From contig NZ_FWFL01000007.1 of the NCBI RefSeq assembly GCF_900172295.1, positions 62,001 through 126,000 on the forward strand: a stretch of 64,000 nucleotides of DNA. Reading direction: 5' to 3'. How positions within the stretch are numbered: the first letter of the stretch is position 1; every line of letters begins with the position of its first letter. Made by a program: the position numbers and the translations under genes. Source of the stretch: Roseovarius litorisediminis. GTDB taxonomy: Bacteria; Pseudomonadota; Alphaproteobacteria; Rhodobacterales; Rhodobacteraceae. The notes under the pieces were generated by a model. It made no database searches. It was given only the letters and a program-made list of their open reading frames with translations, and had not been told where the DNA came from. This document shows, one piece after another, positions 35,732-44,383 of the stretch.

Positions 35732-36517
35732 ATGAGACAACCAAACCCCACCGGCCTTGACGCCTATAAACCCGCTGAAATCGCGCAACTGGTCGAAACT
35801 GCCGGTGTCGCCAAGGCCGCCCTTCCCGCCCTGCAAATGCTGACCCTCGCCATACTTGCCGGGGCTTTCATTGGCTTTGGCGGGGCAGCCTATACCATGG
35901 TGATGACCGGCGTGGATTCCGCTTATGGTCCGGCGCGCTTTCTGGGCGGTGTGGTGTTCTCTCTGGGCCTCATTCTGGTGATCGTCGGCGGGGCTGAATT
36001 ATTCACCGGCAATGCGCTGATGACCATGGCGGCGGTCGACCGGCGGGTCACCGTGGCAGCACTTTTGCGCAACTGGGGCCTTGTCTACCTGGGCAATGCG
36101 GTTGGTGCCGTGGGACTGGCGCTGGCCTTTGGTCTGACCGGCCTGCTGGATGGTCCCATGGGGATAATGGCAGCCAGGATCGCCGACGCCAAGGCAGCCT
36201 TGGGCCCGGTTGAGGCGTTCACCCGCGGTGCGCTGTGCAACGCGCTGGTCTGCCTGGCGGTCTGGCTGACTTTTGCCGCGCGCACTGCGGCAGGTAAAAT
36301 TCTGGCGATCCTCTGGCCGATCAGCGGCTTTGTTCTGCTGGGACTAGAGCACTCGGTCGCCAATATGTATCTGTTGCCGCAGGGCCTTTTGGCCGGCAGC
36401 ACCGCCCCTGCCACAGCGCTTGCGACGAACATCTTGTGGGTCACCCTTGGAAATGTTCTGGGCGGTGCCGGTGGTGTGGCGCTGGCCTATCGTCTGGCCT
36501 ATCCCGACCTTCGATGA
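35732..36517 (+). CDS. Formate/nitrite transporter (FNT) family channel
   Basis: A 261-residue inner-membrane channel with about six transmembrane helices. Family marks include the cytosolic start YKPAEIAQLVETAGVAKA, the first pore motif GGAAYTMVMTG, the ELFTGN motif (near residue 90) and the second half motif LEHSVANMYLLPQGL (near residue 205) with its pore His/Asn. Members pass formate, nitrite or hydrosulfide. The exact anion cannot be read from sequence alone. The start is uncertain, with alternative ATGs 36 and 48 bases upstream. It is preceded by paired palindromes. Confidence 0.88.
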   Translation: MRQPNPTGLDAYKPAEIAQLVETAGVAKAALPALQMLTLAILAGAFIGFGGAAYTMVMTGVDSAYGPARFLGGVVFSLGLILVIVGGAELFTGNALMTMAAVDRRVTVAALLRNWGLVYLGNAVGAVGLALAFGLTGLLDGPMGIMAARIADAKAALGPVEAFTRGALCNALVCLAVWLTFAARTAAGKILAILWPISGFVLLGLEHSVANMYLLPQGLLAGSTAPATALATNILWVTLGNVLGGAGGVALAYRLAYPDLR

Positions 36518-36562
36518 CGTCGCGATAACACTGTAACCAAAGAAGTACACTCGAGGATCCCG

Positions 36563-36647
36563 CAGGTAGGGTTCTCCTGACTTGAGAAATCCCGCTGTAA
36601 TTGCGATATTTTCCCAATGGCCAATCCTATTTCGGCCAGTTTTTTTT
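36563..36647 (+). promoter_or_regulatory. Structured leader with terminator-like hairpin before small transporter gene
   Basis: First stem: GGGTTCTC pairs with GAGAA plus CCC with a two-base bulge, loop CTGACTT, extended by CAG (36563-36565) with CTG (36595-36597). Downstream, TGGCC (36618-36622) pairs with GGCCA (36634-36638), followed by GTTTTTTTT (36639-36647). This may be the terminator of the FNT gene or a riboswitch-like attenuator for the next gene. Confidence 0.45.
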
Positions 36648-36727
36648 GAGACGGAAAATTTATTCAAGGGCATTTAGCCTGCCCGCCAATCGGCACCCAT
36701 TCTGCCGTCCGTCCGCAAGGAGAAAAA

Positions 36728-37066
36728 ATGAATGCTTTTATTCTGGGTTTTGGTTACAGCCTTATCACCGCGGTCATTGTCATCCTCGGAGACACCATCC
36801 TGAAAATCGCGGCAGATGGCGGAATGCCTCTGACATCGCGTCATGTTCTGGCGGGCTGTGCGCTTTACGGCATCTCGGCGATCATGTGGTATTTCGCCAT
36901 GTGCAACATCACGCTTGCCCAGGGTGGCATGGCCTATTCGATGCTCAGCCTGATCGCCTTGTGTGTGATCAGCACGGTCTGTTTCAACGAACCTTTGGGA
37001 AACCGCGAAGTAATGGGGATCAGTTGCGCGCTTTTGTCGATGGTGCTGATGGTAGGCGAAGCCTGA
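36728..37066 (+). CDS. SMR/EamA-like small four-helix transporter
   Basis: A 112-residue integral membrane protein with four hydrophobic segments (FGYSLITAVIVILGDTILKIA; LAGCALYGISAIMWYFAMCN; LAQGGMAYSMLSLIALCVIS; VMGISCALLSMVLMVGEA), the layout of small multidrug resistance/EamA half-size transporters. The usual SMR membrane Glu in the first helix is not present; Asp22 (GDTIL) may take its place. Its ATG follows AAGGAG. A structured leader lies upstream. It converges with a sulfotransferase-like gene eight bases downstream. Confidence 0.8.
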   Translation: MNAFILGFGYSLITAVIVILGDTILKIAADGGMPLTSRHVLAGCALYGISAIMWYFAMCNITLAQGGMAYSMLSLIALCVISTVCFNEPLGNREVMGISCALLSMVLMVGEA

Positions 37067-37073
37067 CAGGCAC

Positions 37074-37829
37074 TCAGGACGACAAAGCCACACGCGCCAA
37101 CCGCTGATAGAACGGCAGGTGATGAGCCAGATAGTCCTTCAGCCGCGGGGCGGTTTCGGTGCAGGTTTCAAACGCCATTTCCTTGCGCAGCATTTCTTCG
37201 GCGTCCGCGGCACGGATGCCAGATGACGTGCTGACCTCTTCGTGCCAGGCGCCGACCTGTTCCCAGTCTTTAGGGGGCTCGCGGGCCCAGTCGAACGCCT
37301 CTTCGCGCCAGTCAAGCCCGATATGCGCCCAAAACTTGGCCATCATGCCGCGCGTGTCGGCGCGTACTGCCTCGGCCTCGATCACTGCCGGTGTCTGCCC
37401 CGCGTCAACGAGAGCCTGATAGAGTTGCCACTGGGCTTCGATCCCGACCTCTTCCTGCGTAAGCCCTGGGTCAAGTTTGTGATAGGACAAGAGCGACGCC
37501 ATCGGATTGCGGATCAAAAAACTATGGGTCAGCCGCCCGAAGAAATCCGGATCTTCAAATATGCGCGGCACCACGTAATAAGCCATATCCTTGAAAAACA
37601 CCGGACCCGTCCTGGCACGCTGTAACAGCATGTCGCGGATATCCTCGTACCGTGTCGGATGGTCTGGCTGCACGTCGAATTTCGGCATATGGCCCGCGCC
37701 GCGCGCGACGTAATAGTCATACATGAAAGGTTCGTGCGCGCACCACAGGTCGCCCCGTTCGCGCATGATCCGCTCCATTGCGGTGGACATGGACCGGGGG
37801 TGGGACCAGAGAACAATGATCTTGTGCAT
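37074..37829 (-). CDS. Sulfotransferase-like family protein
   Basis: A 251-residue protein with the PAPS 5'-phosphate loop-like motif near the N-terminus, VLWSHPRSMSTAMERI (residues about 6-21), and the 3'-phosphate region RLTHSFLIRNPMASLLSYHKL (near residues 90-110). This fits the sulfotransferase fold; relatives in databases are sometimes misnamed aminotransferases. The acceptor is unknown. It converges with the small transporter gene and is divergent from the DUF6782 gene. Confidence 0.8.
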   Translation of the reverse strand: MHKIIVLWSHPRSMSTAMERIMRERGDLWCAHEPFMYDYYVARGAGHMPKFDVQPDHPTRYEDIRDMLLQRARTGPVFFKDMAYYVVPRIFEDPDFFGRLTHSFLIRNPMASLLSYHKLDPGLTQEEVGIEAQWQLYQALVDAGQTPAVIEAEAVRADTRGMMAKFWAHIGLDWREEAFDWAREPPKDWEQVGAWHEEVSTSSGIRAADAEEMLRKEMAFETCTETAPRLKDYLAHHLPFYQRLARVALSS

Positions 37830-37934
37830 GGGCAGGCCTTTGTGGTTACCCGCTCAGCCTATACCAGTCGCGAATGCTGTGCCAAGCTTGCGTTCTGACT
37901 GGACAGCGCCCTACGCGCAAGACAATCTTACCAG

Positions 37935-38732
37935 ATGTACGACACGTCTCCGCTGAACCGATTTCTCAAGCCCCTGATCATCGCCCTGTCCCTGCTGGCA
38001 ACGCAGGCACCGGCAGGCACCATCTGCCTGCCGTACCCCTACGCCAATCCCGGCAGGCCTGACGCGGCGCGCCTTGCCCGTATAATGAACGGGCTGGCCC
38101 CGGTATTGGCTGAATTTGTGTCGTTGCAGGCTGCGTTGGATGATCGCGCCCCCCGAATATGCCTGTCAGACGAATTGCGCGATGCCCACGGTTATACGGA
38201 CCCTGAAGAGAACCGCATTGTTCTGGACGCTGCCCTGCCCCTGCCCATGCAGCGCGCCGTCATCCTGCACGAGTTACGCCATCTGGACCAGTTGGCAACC
38301 GGTGCCTGCCCAAGTGATGACCTGTCGATGCGGGCCGCAGGCCTTGGGGTTCTGGCAATGGAGGCTGATGCCAGTGCCATTACCATGCTGATTGCCTGGT
38401 ATCTGCGCGAAAACGGGGATGCATCGGTCTGGCAGGCTGTGGAAAAATGGCCAACACAGGCCGATATCGCCACCCGTTTCAAAAATGAAATGACCCTGAG
38501 CGGCGATATCTCAATCGCGACAAGTGCCGCATTTGATCAGTGGTTCAATTCCGACTGGCGGCGTGAAAACTACTATCTGGCGGCCTGCATGGACTATCTT
38601 GAAACGCAGGAGCGCAACAAGCAAATCCCGCAATATAACCCCCTTGCTGCCGATTTTCTGAACAGTCTGTGCCAAATGCCCCAGGGCGGGACCTATGTCT
38701 GCTCACGCACCCGGGTTTTCGCGCCAGACTAA
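37935..38732 (+). CDS. DUF6782-type putative metallopeptidase
   Basis: A 265-residue exported protein with a signal peptide (LKPLIIALSLLATQAPAG). A zinc-binding HExxH-like motif is seen as ILHELRHLDQ (near residues 116-125), preceded by helix residues typical of a gluzincin-like fold. This matches the DUF6782 putative metallopeptidase family. Its target is unknown. The stop codon TAA is the beginning of the recurrent TAAAGCG element. Confidence 0.75.
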   Translation: MYDTSPLNRFLKPLIIALSLLATQAPAGTICLPYPYANPGRPDAARLARIMNGLAPVLAEFVSLQAALDDRAPRICLSDELRDAHGYTDPEENRIVLDAALPLPMQRAVILHELRHLDQLATGACPSDDLSMRAAGLGVLAMEADASAITMLIAWYLRENGDASVWQAVEKWPTQADIATRFKNEMTLSGDISIATSAAFDQWFNSDWRRENYYLAACMDYLETQERNKQIPQYNPLAADFLNSLCQMPQGGTYVCSRTRVFAPD

Positions 38733-38743
38733 AGCGGTTCGCC
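38730..38743 (+). repeat. Stop-codon-associated TAAAGCGGTTCGCC element, copy 3
   Basis: TAAAGCGGTTCGCC begins with the stop codon of the DUF6782 gene and continues TTATTGTTGG. One base (G for T) differs from copy 1. Confidence 0.55.
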
Positions 38744-38889
38744 TTATTGTTGGCACACAACAATCGCGCGGAACGCCCGGATCCGATCAAAGTTGTGGGC
38801 GTTTCAAAATCAAGCTGCGGATCAGATTGATCCCAAAACGCTTGAGGTAATAACCCGACTGCGCCGACGGTCGCGACTGAAAAGCAAGT

Positions 38890-39117
38890 TCAGAAATCGA
38901 ACAGGTCTTCCAGAAATCCGCCGCGTTTCTTCTTTTTGTGCGGCTTCTCATCCGCCTGCCAGACTCTGGCCTGTGGAGGCTGCGGGGCCGAACGTTCAAG
39001 GATCTTGTCCAGTTCCCCCCGGTCCAACCAGACACCCCGGCATTTCGGGCAGTAATCTATTTCGACCCCGGCGCGATCAGTGACAACCAGAACGGTTCCG
39101 TCGACAGGGCATTGCAT
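38890..39117 (-). CDS. TFIIB-type zinc-ribbon protein
   Basis: A 75-residue protein with a zf-TFIIB zinc ribbon: first pair MQCPVDGTVL (one Cys, the other position degenerate) and second pair YCPKCRGVWLDRGELDKIL, the family hallmark. The tail is highly basic (KPHKKKKRGG) then ends in acidic/aromatic LEDLFDF. The chosen ATG (39115-39117) has AGGAGG six bases upstream, whereas an ATG two codons earlier touches the ribosome site. The role of such small proteins is not known. Confidence 0.85.
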   Translation of the reverse strand: MQCPVDGTVLVVTDRAGVEIDYCPKCRGVWLDRGELDKILERSAPQPPQARVWQADEKPHKKKKRGGFLEDLFDF

Positions 39118-39217
39118 TGGCATCCTCCTTGCATGTTGATATTCCACAACATCTGGGAAGAAGGCCCTGCTGCGGCAAGGCCCTGCGACAAAAGGCCGAC
39201 AGGTTTGCAACGGCCGG

Positions 39218-39625
39218 TTACCGGATCACATGCACCGCGCAACTGGCATGGCGAACCACCTGTGTGGCGGTCGAGCCAAGCAGCAGATCCTGCATGCCGG
39301 GCCGGTGACTGGCGATGATGATGCAATCAACGTCATGGCTTTGGGCATAATCCAGAATCGTGCGGCCCGAATGGCCTTCGACCAGCTCTGCGGTGCCGTT
39401 GGGCACTCCATCAACTATGCTTTCCAACTCTGTCAGGATCGCCCGGCGGCTTTCCTCCAAATACTCGGCGGGTACATAGGAAATTGCGTAGCCGGGAATA
39501 TGCTCCATTACATGGAGCAGCGTGATACGGCCTTTATCGCCCGCCAGCACCTTGGCGATACTGATGGCGCCCGAGGCGTCACGGTCTTCGTCAAACGAGA
39601 TTGGAACAAGGACATTGTTGTACAT
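39218..39625 (-). CDS. Universal stress protein
   Basis: A 135-residue UspA-fold protein. The N-terminal NVLVPISFDEDR and the C-terminal ATP-binding motif IIIASHRPGMQDLLLGSTAT followed by VVRHASCAVHVIR (form Gx2Gx9G(S/T)) are intact, so it probably binds ATP. Usp proteins raise stress survival. The ATG has GGGAGAA at good spacing. It follows the EamA transporter on the same strand. Confidence 0.92.
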   Translation of the reverse strand: MYNNVLVPISFDEDRDASGAISIAKVLAGDKGRITLLHVMEHIPGYAISYVPAEYLEESRRAILTELESIVDGVPNGTAELVEGHSGRTILDYAQSHDVDCIIIASHRPGMQDLLLGSTATQVVRHASCAVHVIR

Positions 39626-39689
39626 TGGAATTCTCCCTGATTGTTTAGCCCATACTCGCGTAGATTCTGTCAATGCGCCTTGATTCAGG

Positions 39690-40619
39690 TCAGCTTTTTG
39701 CGGGCCGCAAAATGTCCTTGATCCTGGCCAGCGCCCGACCGTCGGTAAGGACCAGAGCAAAGCCGATCAGTGCAAACCCACCCAATGCGCCGGGCGGCAA
39801 CCGCTCGTCCAGCACACCGGCCCCCAATGCAATGGCAAAAGGTGGGATCAGCAAGGTCACCAGCATCAGGTTTGCCGCCCCTGCCCGGACCAAAATGGCG
39901 AAATAGAGCAGATAAGCCAGCGCCGTAGACAGAACCGACAGCGCCCCCAGCGCACCCCAGACAGGCAGGCTCAATCCGACTTCGGGCACCCCGTCAATCC
40001 AAATCACCACCGGAATCATCAGCACGCTGCTGCCGGTCAACATACCAAGTGCATTCATCTGTGGCGCCTGCCCGGCAAGCATGGTCTTGCCCCAGACACT
40101 GGCCAGTGCATAGCTGAACGCCCCCGCCAGAACTGCCAGTTGCGCCAGATTGCGCGGGTCAAGACCGTACATCGCCTTGGGCCCGATGATCACCGCCACA
40201 CCCGCCAGACCAAAAACAGCGCCCATGATCTTGCCCGCCGTCAGCCTCTCGTCTGCCAGCAGCAGACCGGCCACCACCGCACCAAAGATTGCTGTCATTC
40301 CATTCAGGATCGACGCCAACCCGCTTTCGATCTGGGTCTGCCCCCAGAAAATCAGGGAAAACGGTATTGCATTGTTCAGCGCTCCCATGACCAGATAAGC
40401 GCCCCAGACCCGCGGCGCGCGCGCAAGGGGAATCCCCCGCAGGCGTATCAGCATCGCCAGACAGGGCACCGCCCAGAACACCCTGTGCAGCGCGATGGTC
40501 AGTGGGGGCACCTCGGCCAGAGCGACCTCAGCGAAAAAGAACGACCCACCCCAGACGGCAGCAAGCGCCAGCAACATCAGGGCAGAGATCGGGGTCAGGC
40601 GGAGCGTGGGCTGTTTCAT
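39690..40619 (-). CDS. DMT-superfamily EamA transporter
   Basis: A 309-residue inner-membrane protein with ten hydrophobic segments and two EamA repeats (AAVWGGSFFFAEVAL in the first, GAFSYALASVWGKTML in the second). This is the RhaT/EamA drug/metabolite exporter fold; amino acids or other metabolites are typical substrates. It lies upstream of the universal stress protein gene with 64 bases between them and may be co-transcribed with it. ATG start, no clear regulator nearby. Confidence 0.88.
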   Translation of the reverse strand: MKQPTLRLTPISALMLLALAAVWGGSFFFAEVALAEVPPLTIALHRVFWAVPCLAMLIRLRGIPLARAPRVWGAYLVMGALNNAIPFSLIFWGQTQIESGLASILNGMTAIFGAVVAGLLLADERLTAGKIMGAVFGLAGVAVIIGPKAMYGLDPRNLAQLAVLAGAFSYALASVWGKTMLAGQAPQMNALGMLTGSSVLMIPVVIWIDGVPEVGLSLPVWGALGALSVLSTALAYLLYFAILVRAGAANLMLVTLLIPPFAIALGAGVLDERLPPGALGGFALIGFALVLTDGRALARIKDILRPAKS

Positions 40620-40681
40620 GCTCCGGGTTATGCCCTGCCTTGCCTGACAGCACGACCCGTTTCCTGCGCAAATGCAGGTAC

Positions 40682-40990
40682 TTACGGTGCGGCTTTCATT
40701 TGCCGGGCGATTTCAGCGGCCCATTCACCGATGATCGGCAGAAACTCGATCTGGCTCAGCGACCATAATACCAGCGACAGCAGCGCCGACGCCCCCAGCA
40801 CGGTGCCAAGACCAAATGCCAGACCACGCAGAAAATTGAACATCAGCAGCCGCCACAGGCTATTGTGCATGCGGATAAAACGATGCTTGTTCAGCTTGGC
40901 AATTTCCCCCCGAAGCCCGCGCAACTCGGCGCGTACATCATTGGGAACTGCCTCGGGCTCGACCGTAGCTTTATGCCGTCGCCCGATCAA
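40682..40990 (-). CDS. DUF5665 membrane protein
   Basis: A 102-residue protein with a basic N-terminus and one to two membrane segments (FLRGLAFGLGTVLGASALLSLVLWSLSQIEFLPIIGEW), matching the DUF5665 family (RLLMFNFLRGLAFGLGTVLG). Function unknown. Translation begins at TTG (40988-40990) overlapping the stop of the upstream monooxygenase-like gene, so the two are translated in tandem. Confidence 0.82.
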   Translation of the reverse strand: MIGRRHKATVEPEAVPNDVRAELRGLRGEIAKLNKHRFIRMHNSLWRLLMFNFLRGLAFGLGTVLGASALLSLVLWSLSQIEFLPIIGEWAAEIARQMKAAP

Positions 40991-41307
40991 TTGAATGTCG
41001 CGGCGACATCATACATCACCGGTTCAAAGCTTTTGCACAACTCATTGATCTTGCGGTTGCGCGCGCGCATTTCTTCGCTGCGCAACATCGCCTGGAAATC
41101 CTCGCGCCGCTGCCATTGCGAATAATTGGCGATGCGGGTCTGGGCATCGTTCACATGCAGACCTGCGGCGATGAAACCGGGCTGTTTCGAGATGAACTCA
41201 TCATAAGCCGCCGTTAGCAGGTCCAGCAGATCCTGGCAGGTGCCTGGGGTCATCTCAAAGGTGGTGATCACGGTCTGGTGACTGTCGGATTTGGCGATTG
41301 TGGGCAT
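40987..41307 (-). CDS. Antibiotic biosynthesis monooxygenase (ABM)-domain protein
   Basis: A 106-residue dimeric ferredoxin-like-fold protein. The strand-helix order VITTFEMTPGTCQDLLDLLTAAYDEF, QPGFIAAGLHVN and IANYSQWQRREDFQAML is that of ABM-like proteins (heme-degrading or quinol-type monooxygenases). No specific substrate is indicated. ATG preceded by AAGGAGG. Overlaps the DUF5665 gene start. Confidence 0.88.
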   Translation of the reverse strand: MPTIAKSDSHQTVITTFEMTPGTCQDLLDLLTAAYDEFISKQPGFIAAGLHVNDAQTRIANYSQWQRREDFQAMLRSEEMRARNRKINELCKSFEPVMYDVAATFN

Positions 41308-41419
41308 GGCGCACCTCCTTGGCTGTTCCTAGCCTAACATGCTGCGCGCGCAGGGCAAATTTTTCCGCACCTTAACCCCCGGTTTACCATTTTTAACCAT
41401 GGTTAACCTGGAGGTAATC

Positions 41420-42070
41420 ATGTTTCGAATGCTGGCTTTGCTGATCTTGCTGGCCGCGCAGGCCCAGGCCGGGGCCTGGTCGCGCGAGAAAGGCAAGACG
41501 TTCCTGTCGTTTTCAACGCAGGTCGAAGGGCCCAGCGAATTCGGGCTCTATGACAGTTTCGCGACCGTTTACGCCGAATACGGGCTGACCGACAAACTGA
41601 CTGCAGGACTGGATCTGGGCGGCAGCGCCCTCCAGATGACCAAGGCAGTGGCCTTTCTGCGCCTGCCGCTTGGGCGCCTGGACCAGCCCACAAAACTGGC
41701 CGCGGAACTTGGTCTTGGTCAGGTCGACGGCCGTACTGCCCTGCGGCCAGGTTTCTCGATGGGGCGCGGGTTGACACTGTGGCAAAGACAGGGATGGGCC
41801 GCCATCGACACCCGGTTTGTTAAGTTCGACCGCGGTTCGGACAGTCTGTTTGAAACCGATCTGACCTTTGGCCTGAATGCCAGCAAAAAAACCAAACTGA
41901 TCCTGCAGCTTCAGACAGGCGCCCGCAGCAGTAATCCACTTTATATCCGTCTGGCACCCTCGCTTGTAATCGAAAGAAAACCCGGCCATCACCTTGAACT
42001 GGGGATCACGGCCGGGCTGAAGGAAATCTCGACAAAAGGTATCAAGATCGGAACATGGCGACACTTCTGA
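41420..42070 (+). CDS. Hypothetical exported beta-rich protein
   Basis: A 216-residue protein with a signal peptide (MLALLILLAAQAQA) and then alternating amphipathic strands (FSTQVEGPSEFGLYDSFATVYAEYGLTDKLTAGLDLGGS; HHLELGITAGLKE). The pattern suggests a small outer-membrane or periplasmic beta-barrel/beta-sheet protein; it ends in Phe. The ATG at 41420 has GGAGG upstream. It converges with the beta-helix gene, and a hairpin separates them. Confidence 0.72.
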   Translation: MFRMLALLILLAAQAQAGAWSREKGKTFLSFSTQVEGPSEFGLYDSFATVYAEYGLTDKLTAGLDLGGSALQMTKAVAFLRLPLGRLDQPTKLAAELGLGQVDGRTALRPGFSMGRGLTLWQRQGWAAIDTRFVKFDRGSDSLFETDLTFGLNASKKTKLILQLQTGARSSNPLYIRLAPSLVIERKPGHHLELGITAGLKEISTKGIKIGTWRHF

Positions 42071-42082
42071 TCCGCCATGCCA

Positions 42083-42100
42083 CCGCTTTGGTCAAAGCGG
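42083..42100. terminator. Hairpin between convergent genes
   Basis: Perfect 8-bp stem: CCGCTTTG (42083-42090) with CAAAGCGG (42093-42100), loop GT. It straddles the stop codon of the beta-helix gene and lies 13 bases after that of the exported-protein gene, so it may end both transcripts. Confidence 0.6.
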
Positions 42101-44383
42101 AAGATCAATCCTGACCTTCAGGGTCACCGTCCCTTGCACCGGCGTGCCCCATTTCAGATTGATCCGGTCCTTTGCGGGCCCCTGCGCCGCCTCATAGTAG
42201 GGGCTACCGAAATGGGCGGCCCCACCTACGGTCTGCACGGGCCCTGCGGGCACCACAGATTCAACCGCCTGCGCCCAGGCGCCGAACGGAAGCTTTGGCG
42301 CCGGGTCGACCACCCAGGTAGCCGAGGGGCTGGCCTCGGTATGGTTCAGCACCAGCGGGTTCACCGTGGGGGTCTCAACATTGTTGAAAGCGTTGTCGCC
42401 AAAGGTGATGTTCCGGAACCGGGTGTAATCCATATCGGCAAAGCTGGTATCGATCCCCTCGATCCGGTCAATCACCCCGTCAATCAGTCGGAACGTATTG
42501 CCAGTCACCGTCAGCCCATTGATGAAATGGCCTGTCCCATGTGGTTTCACCACCAGAAATCTGAACCATGGCGCGGTGCTTTGCGACAGAAACACATTGC
42601 CGGTGATACTAAGCGCGCTGAACGAAAACTCGCTGGAGAATCCCGGCGCCTGATCATGCTCGTTGCCCCATTCCACCGAACAGTCGCAGATGTAATTGCC
42701 CGTAATAGTAGCCCGGTTGTTGGTCCGGGTCATTATGAACCCGGCAGTGCGCGGCCCGATTGGCCCGGAATCCCCCTGGAACACATGGTTGCCCAGAATG
42801 ATCGAACTTGTCCCGGAAATAACTGCAAAATGCAGGAAATGTACCACCCGGTTGTTGCGGATCTTGATATCATTGGCATTGGCATTCAGCGCAATGGATG
42901 TCCGTTCAGTGGCCAGCACAGGGCTTTCGTCAGACAGAAACTGGCAGCGGTCAATCATCATTCCCTGATCGCCTTCGCCATGGCTGGAAATACCGCGGTT
43001 CTTCGGCTTGGTGACAAAACAGTCTTGCAGGCTGAAACCTACGCCCGACGGCGGCAGCAGGATACCGCTGCAATGGCCACCGCACTGAAATTCGATATTC
43101 GACATGCCAAACTTGGACAGCTTGTCGAAACCACTGAAATCCAGCATGTATTTGAACCGCCGGAAGGTGAAAACCTGTGTGCCTGCAGCATCATAAAGCG
43201 GCTGGCTCAGCGTGATTTCCTGGGTGCTGACGTTTTTGTCGCGAACATAAACCTCGCGTCCCACGCCGGCGCCTTCGATCAACGATCCGATGGGAATATT
43301 GGCCACATTCAACACCCCGGTCAGGCGTTTCGCCTCGTTCGGGTCATAACTAGCCTGCGAAGTAAAAACCTCGGTGTCCCAGTTCGGCCCGGGGAAAACT
43401 CCGATCTGCCCGTTGCGTATGATCCGGCGCTGCGCATAGCTTGTCTTGTTTGCCACTGCCGCCTGCATGTCCACCGGCGCGCGCAGCCCCACCTGCCGCC
43501 CTCCCAGGTCAAGGGAATCATGCCCGGCATTGTTCACCAACGCCTGAAATGCCTTTTTGAAGGCCAATTCTTCTTCGCCAAACGCGTCTATATAGGCCGG
43601 CAGATCATAATTCTTAGTCAGCGCCAAAATCTTGTCATCAGGCATGACAACAGTGCCTTCAAACCGGATGCGGCTTTGGATCGTGGTGCTGTCACCCAGA
43701 AAATACACCCCCGCCGGCACCAGAATCTCGCGTCCGTTCGCAGCGGCATCCGCCGCCTCGAAGGCCGGGAAACTGTCGGTCACACCGTCGCCGACAGCAC
43801 CGTAATCCCGCACATCCACGGTGCTGACCAGATCCCGCAGAAAAGCCCCGCTGACATCCTCGATCTCGATATCGTCGATCCGGACCACTCCACCGCTTGG
43901 CCCGGTCAGATCCAGCCCGAAATGGCCATACAGAACCCCGCCGCCCCAGACCATATCGACACCCGTCCGCTGACTAGTGCCCACGATGGCTGTCACTTCG
44001 ACAACCTCTCCGTAATTGGTCAGCGTAACCTGGTTTGCGGTCTCGGTCAGGCCAACAACGTGCTGGCTACCCGCACCCCCGGCCCAGGCTGAAATACGTA
44101 CATTGGGCAGGTTGCCGCTGATCGCCTTTACCCGTGCCCGGATTTGCAGAAAACACCCCGGCAGGATCGGCGTTTCCCCCATATAGCGCAGCTTTTGTAT
44201 TGCGTCGGTTTTTTGCAGCTCCAGCGCGCCGCCAAAATCCTGATCGGCCGGAACAAGCCCGGCATTCAGCGCATTCTCATAAGTGTCCGAGCCCGGCGTA
44301 CCATCGCCACTTGACCAGACATCCAGCCCATTTGCAAAAGCTGGCGGAGTAAAGACGACGCCATCCGTGATTGCCTTGTTCAT
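42092..44383 (-). CDS. Right-handed parallel beta-helix protein, pectate-lyase/GH28-like fold
   Basis: A 763-residue secreted-type or surface protein with no clear signal peptide. The core has the Pectate_lyase_3/GH28-related beginning (VDVRDYGAVGDGVTDSFPAF, near residue 200) and then many beta-helix coils with Asn/Gly-rich turns (DIKIRNNRVV, ITGNYICD, SITGNVFLS, LTVTGNTFRL). A carbohydrate-binding or tail-spike-like domain (residues about 20-190) precedes it. It could be an exopolysaccharide lyase or a surface adhesin; catalytic residues cannot be assigned by eye. Codon use is like its neighbours. Confidence 0.78.
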   Translation of the reverse strand: MNKAITDGVVFTPPAFANGLDVWSSGDGTPGSDTYENALNAGLVPADQDFGGALELQKTDAIQKLRYMGETPILPGCFLQIRARVKAISGNLPNVRISAWAGGAGSQHVVGLTETANQVTLTNYGEVVEVTAIVGTSQRTGVDMVWGGGVLYGHFGLDLTGPSGGVVRIDDIEIEDVSGAFLRDLVSTVDVRDYGAVGDGVTDSFPAFEAADAAANGREILVPAGVYFLGDSTTIQSRIRFEGTVVMPDDKILALTKNYDLPAYIDAFGEEELAFKKAFQALVNNAGHDSLDLGGRQVGLRAPVDMQAAVANKTSYAQRRIIRNGQIGVFPGPNWDTEVFTSQASYDPNEAKRLTGVLNVANIPIGSLIEGAGVGREVYVRDKNVSTQEITLSQPLYDAAGTQVFTFRRFKYMLDFSGFDKLSKFGMSNIEFQCGGHCSGILLPPSGVGFSLQDCFVTKPKNRGISSHGEGDQGMMIDRCQFLSDESPVLATERTSIALNANANDIKIRNNRVVHFLHFAVISGTSSIILGNHVFQGDSGPIGPRTAGFIMTRTNNRATITGNYICDCSVEWGNEHDQAPGFSSEFSFSALSITGNVFLSQSTAPWFRFLVVKPHGTGHFINGLTVTGNTFRLIDGVIDRIEGIDTSFADMDYTRFRNITFGDNAFNNVETPTVNPLVLNHTEASPSATWVVDPAPKLPFGAWAQAVESVVPAGPVQTVGGAAHFGSPYYEAAQGPAKDRINLKWGTPVQGTVTLKVRIDLPL

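Noticed and set aside
36563..36647. Guanidine (ykkC) riboswitch before the small transporter
   Set aside because: The stems do not show the conserved loops of guanidine classes I-III by eye, so only a generic structured leader is reported.
42077..44092. A long plus-strand open frame of about 670 codons
   Set aside because: It is fully antisense to the beta-helix gene, has no domain and ends in low-complexity sequence; it is a shadow of high G+C codon bias.
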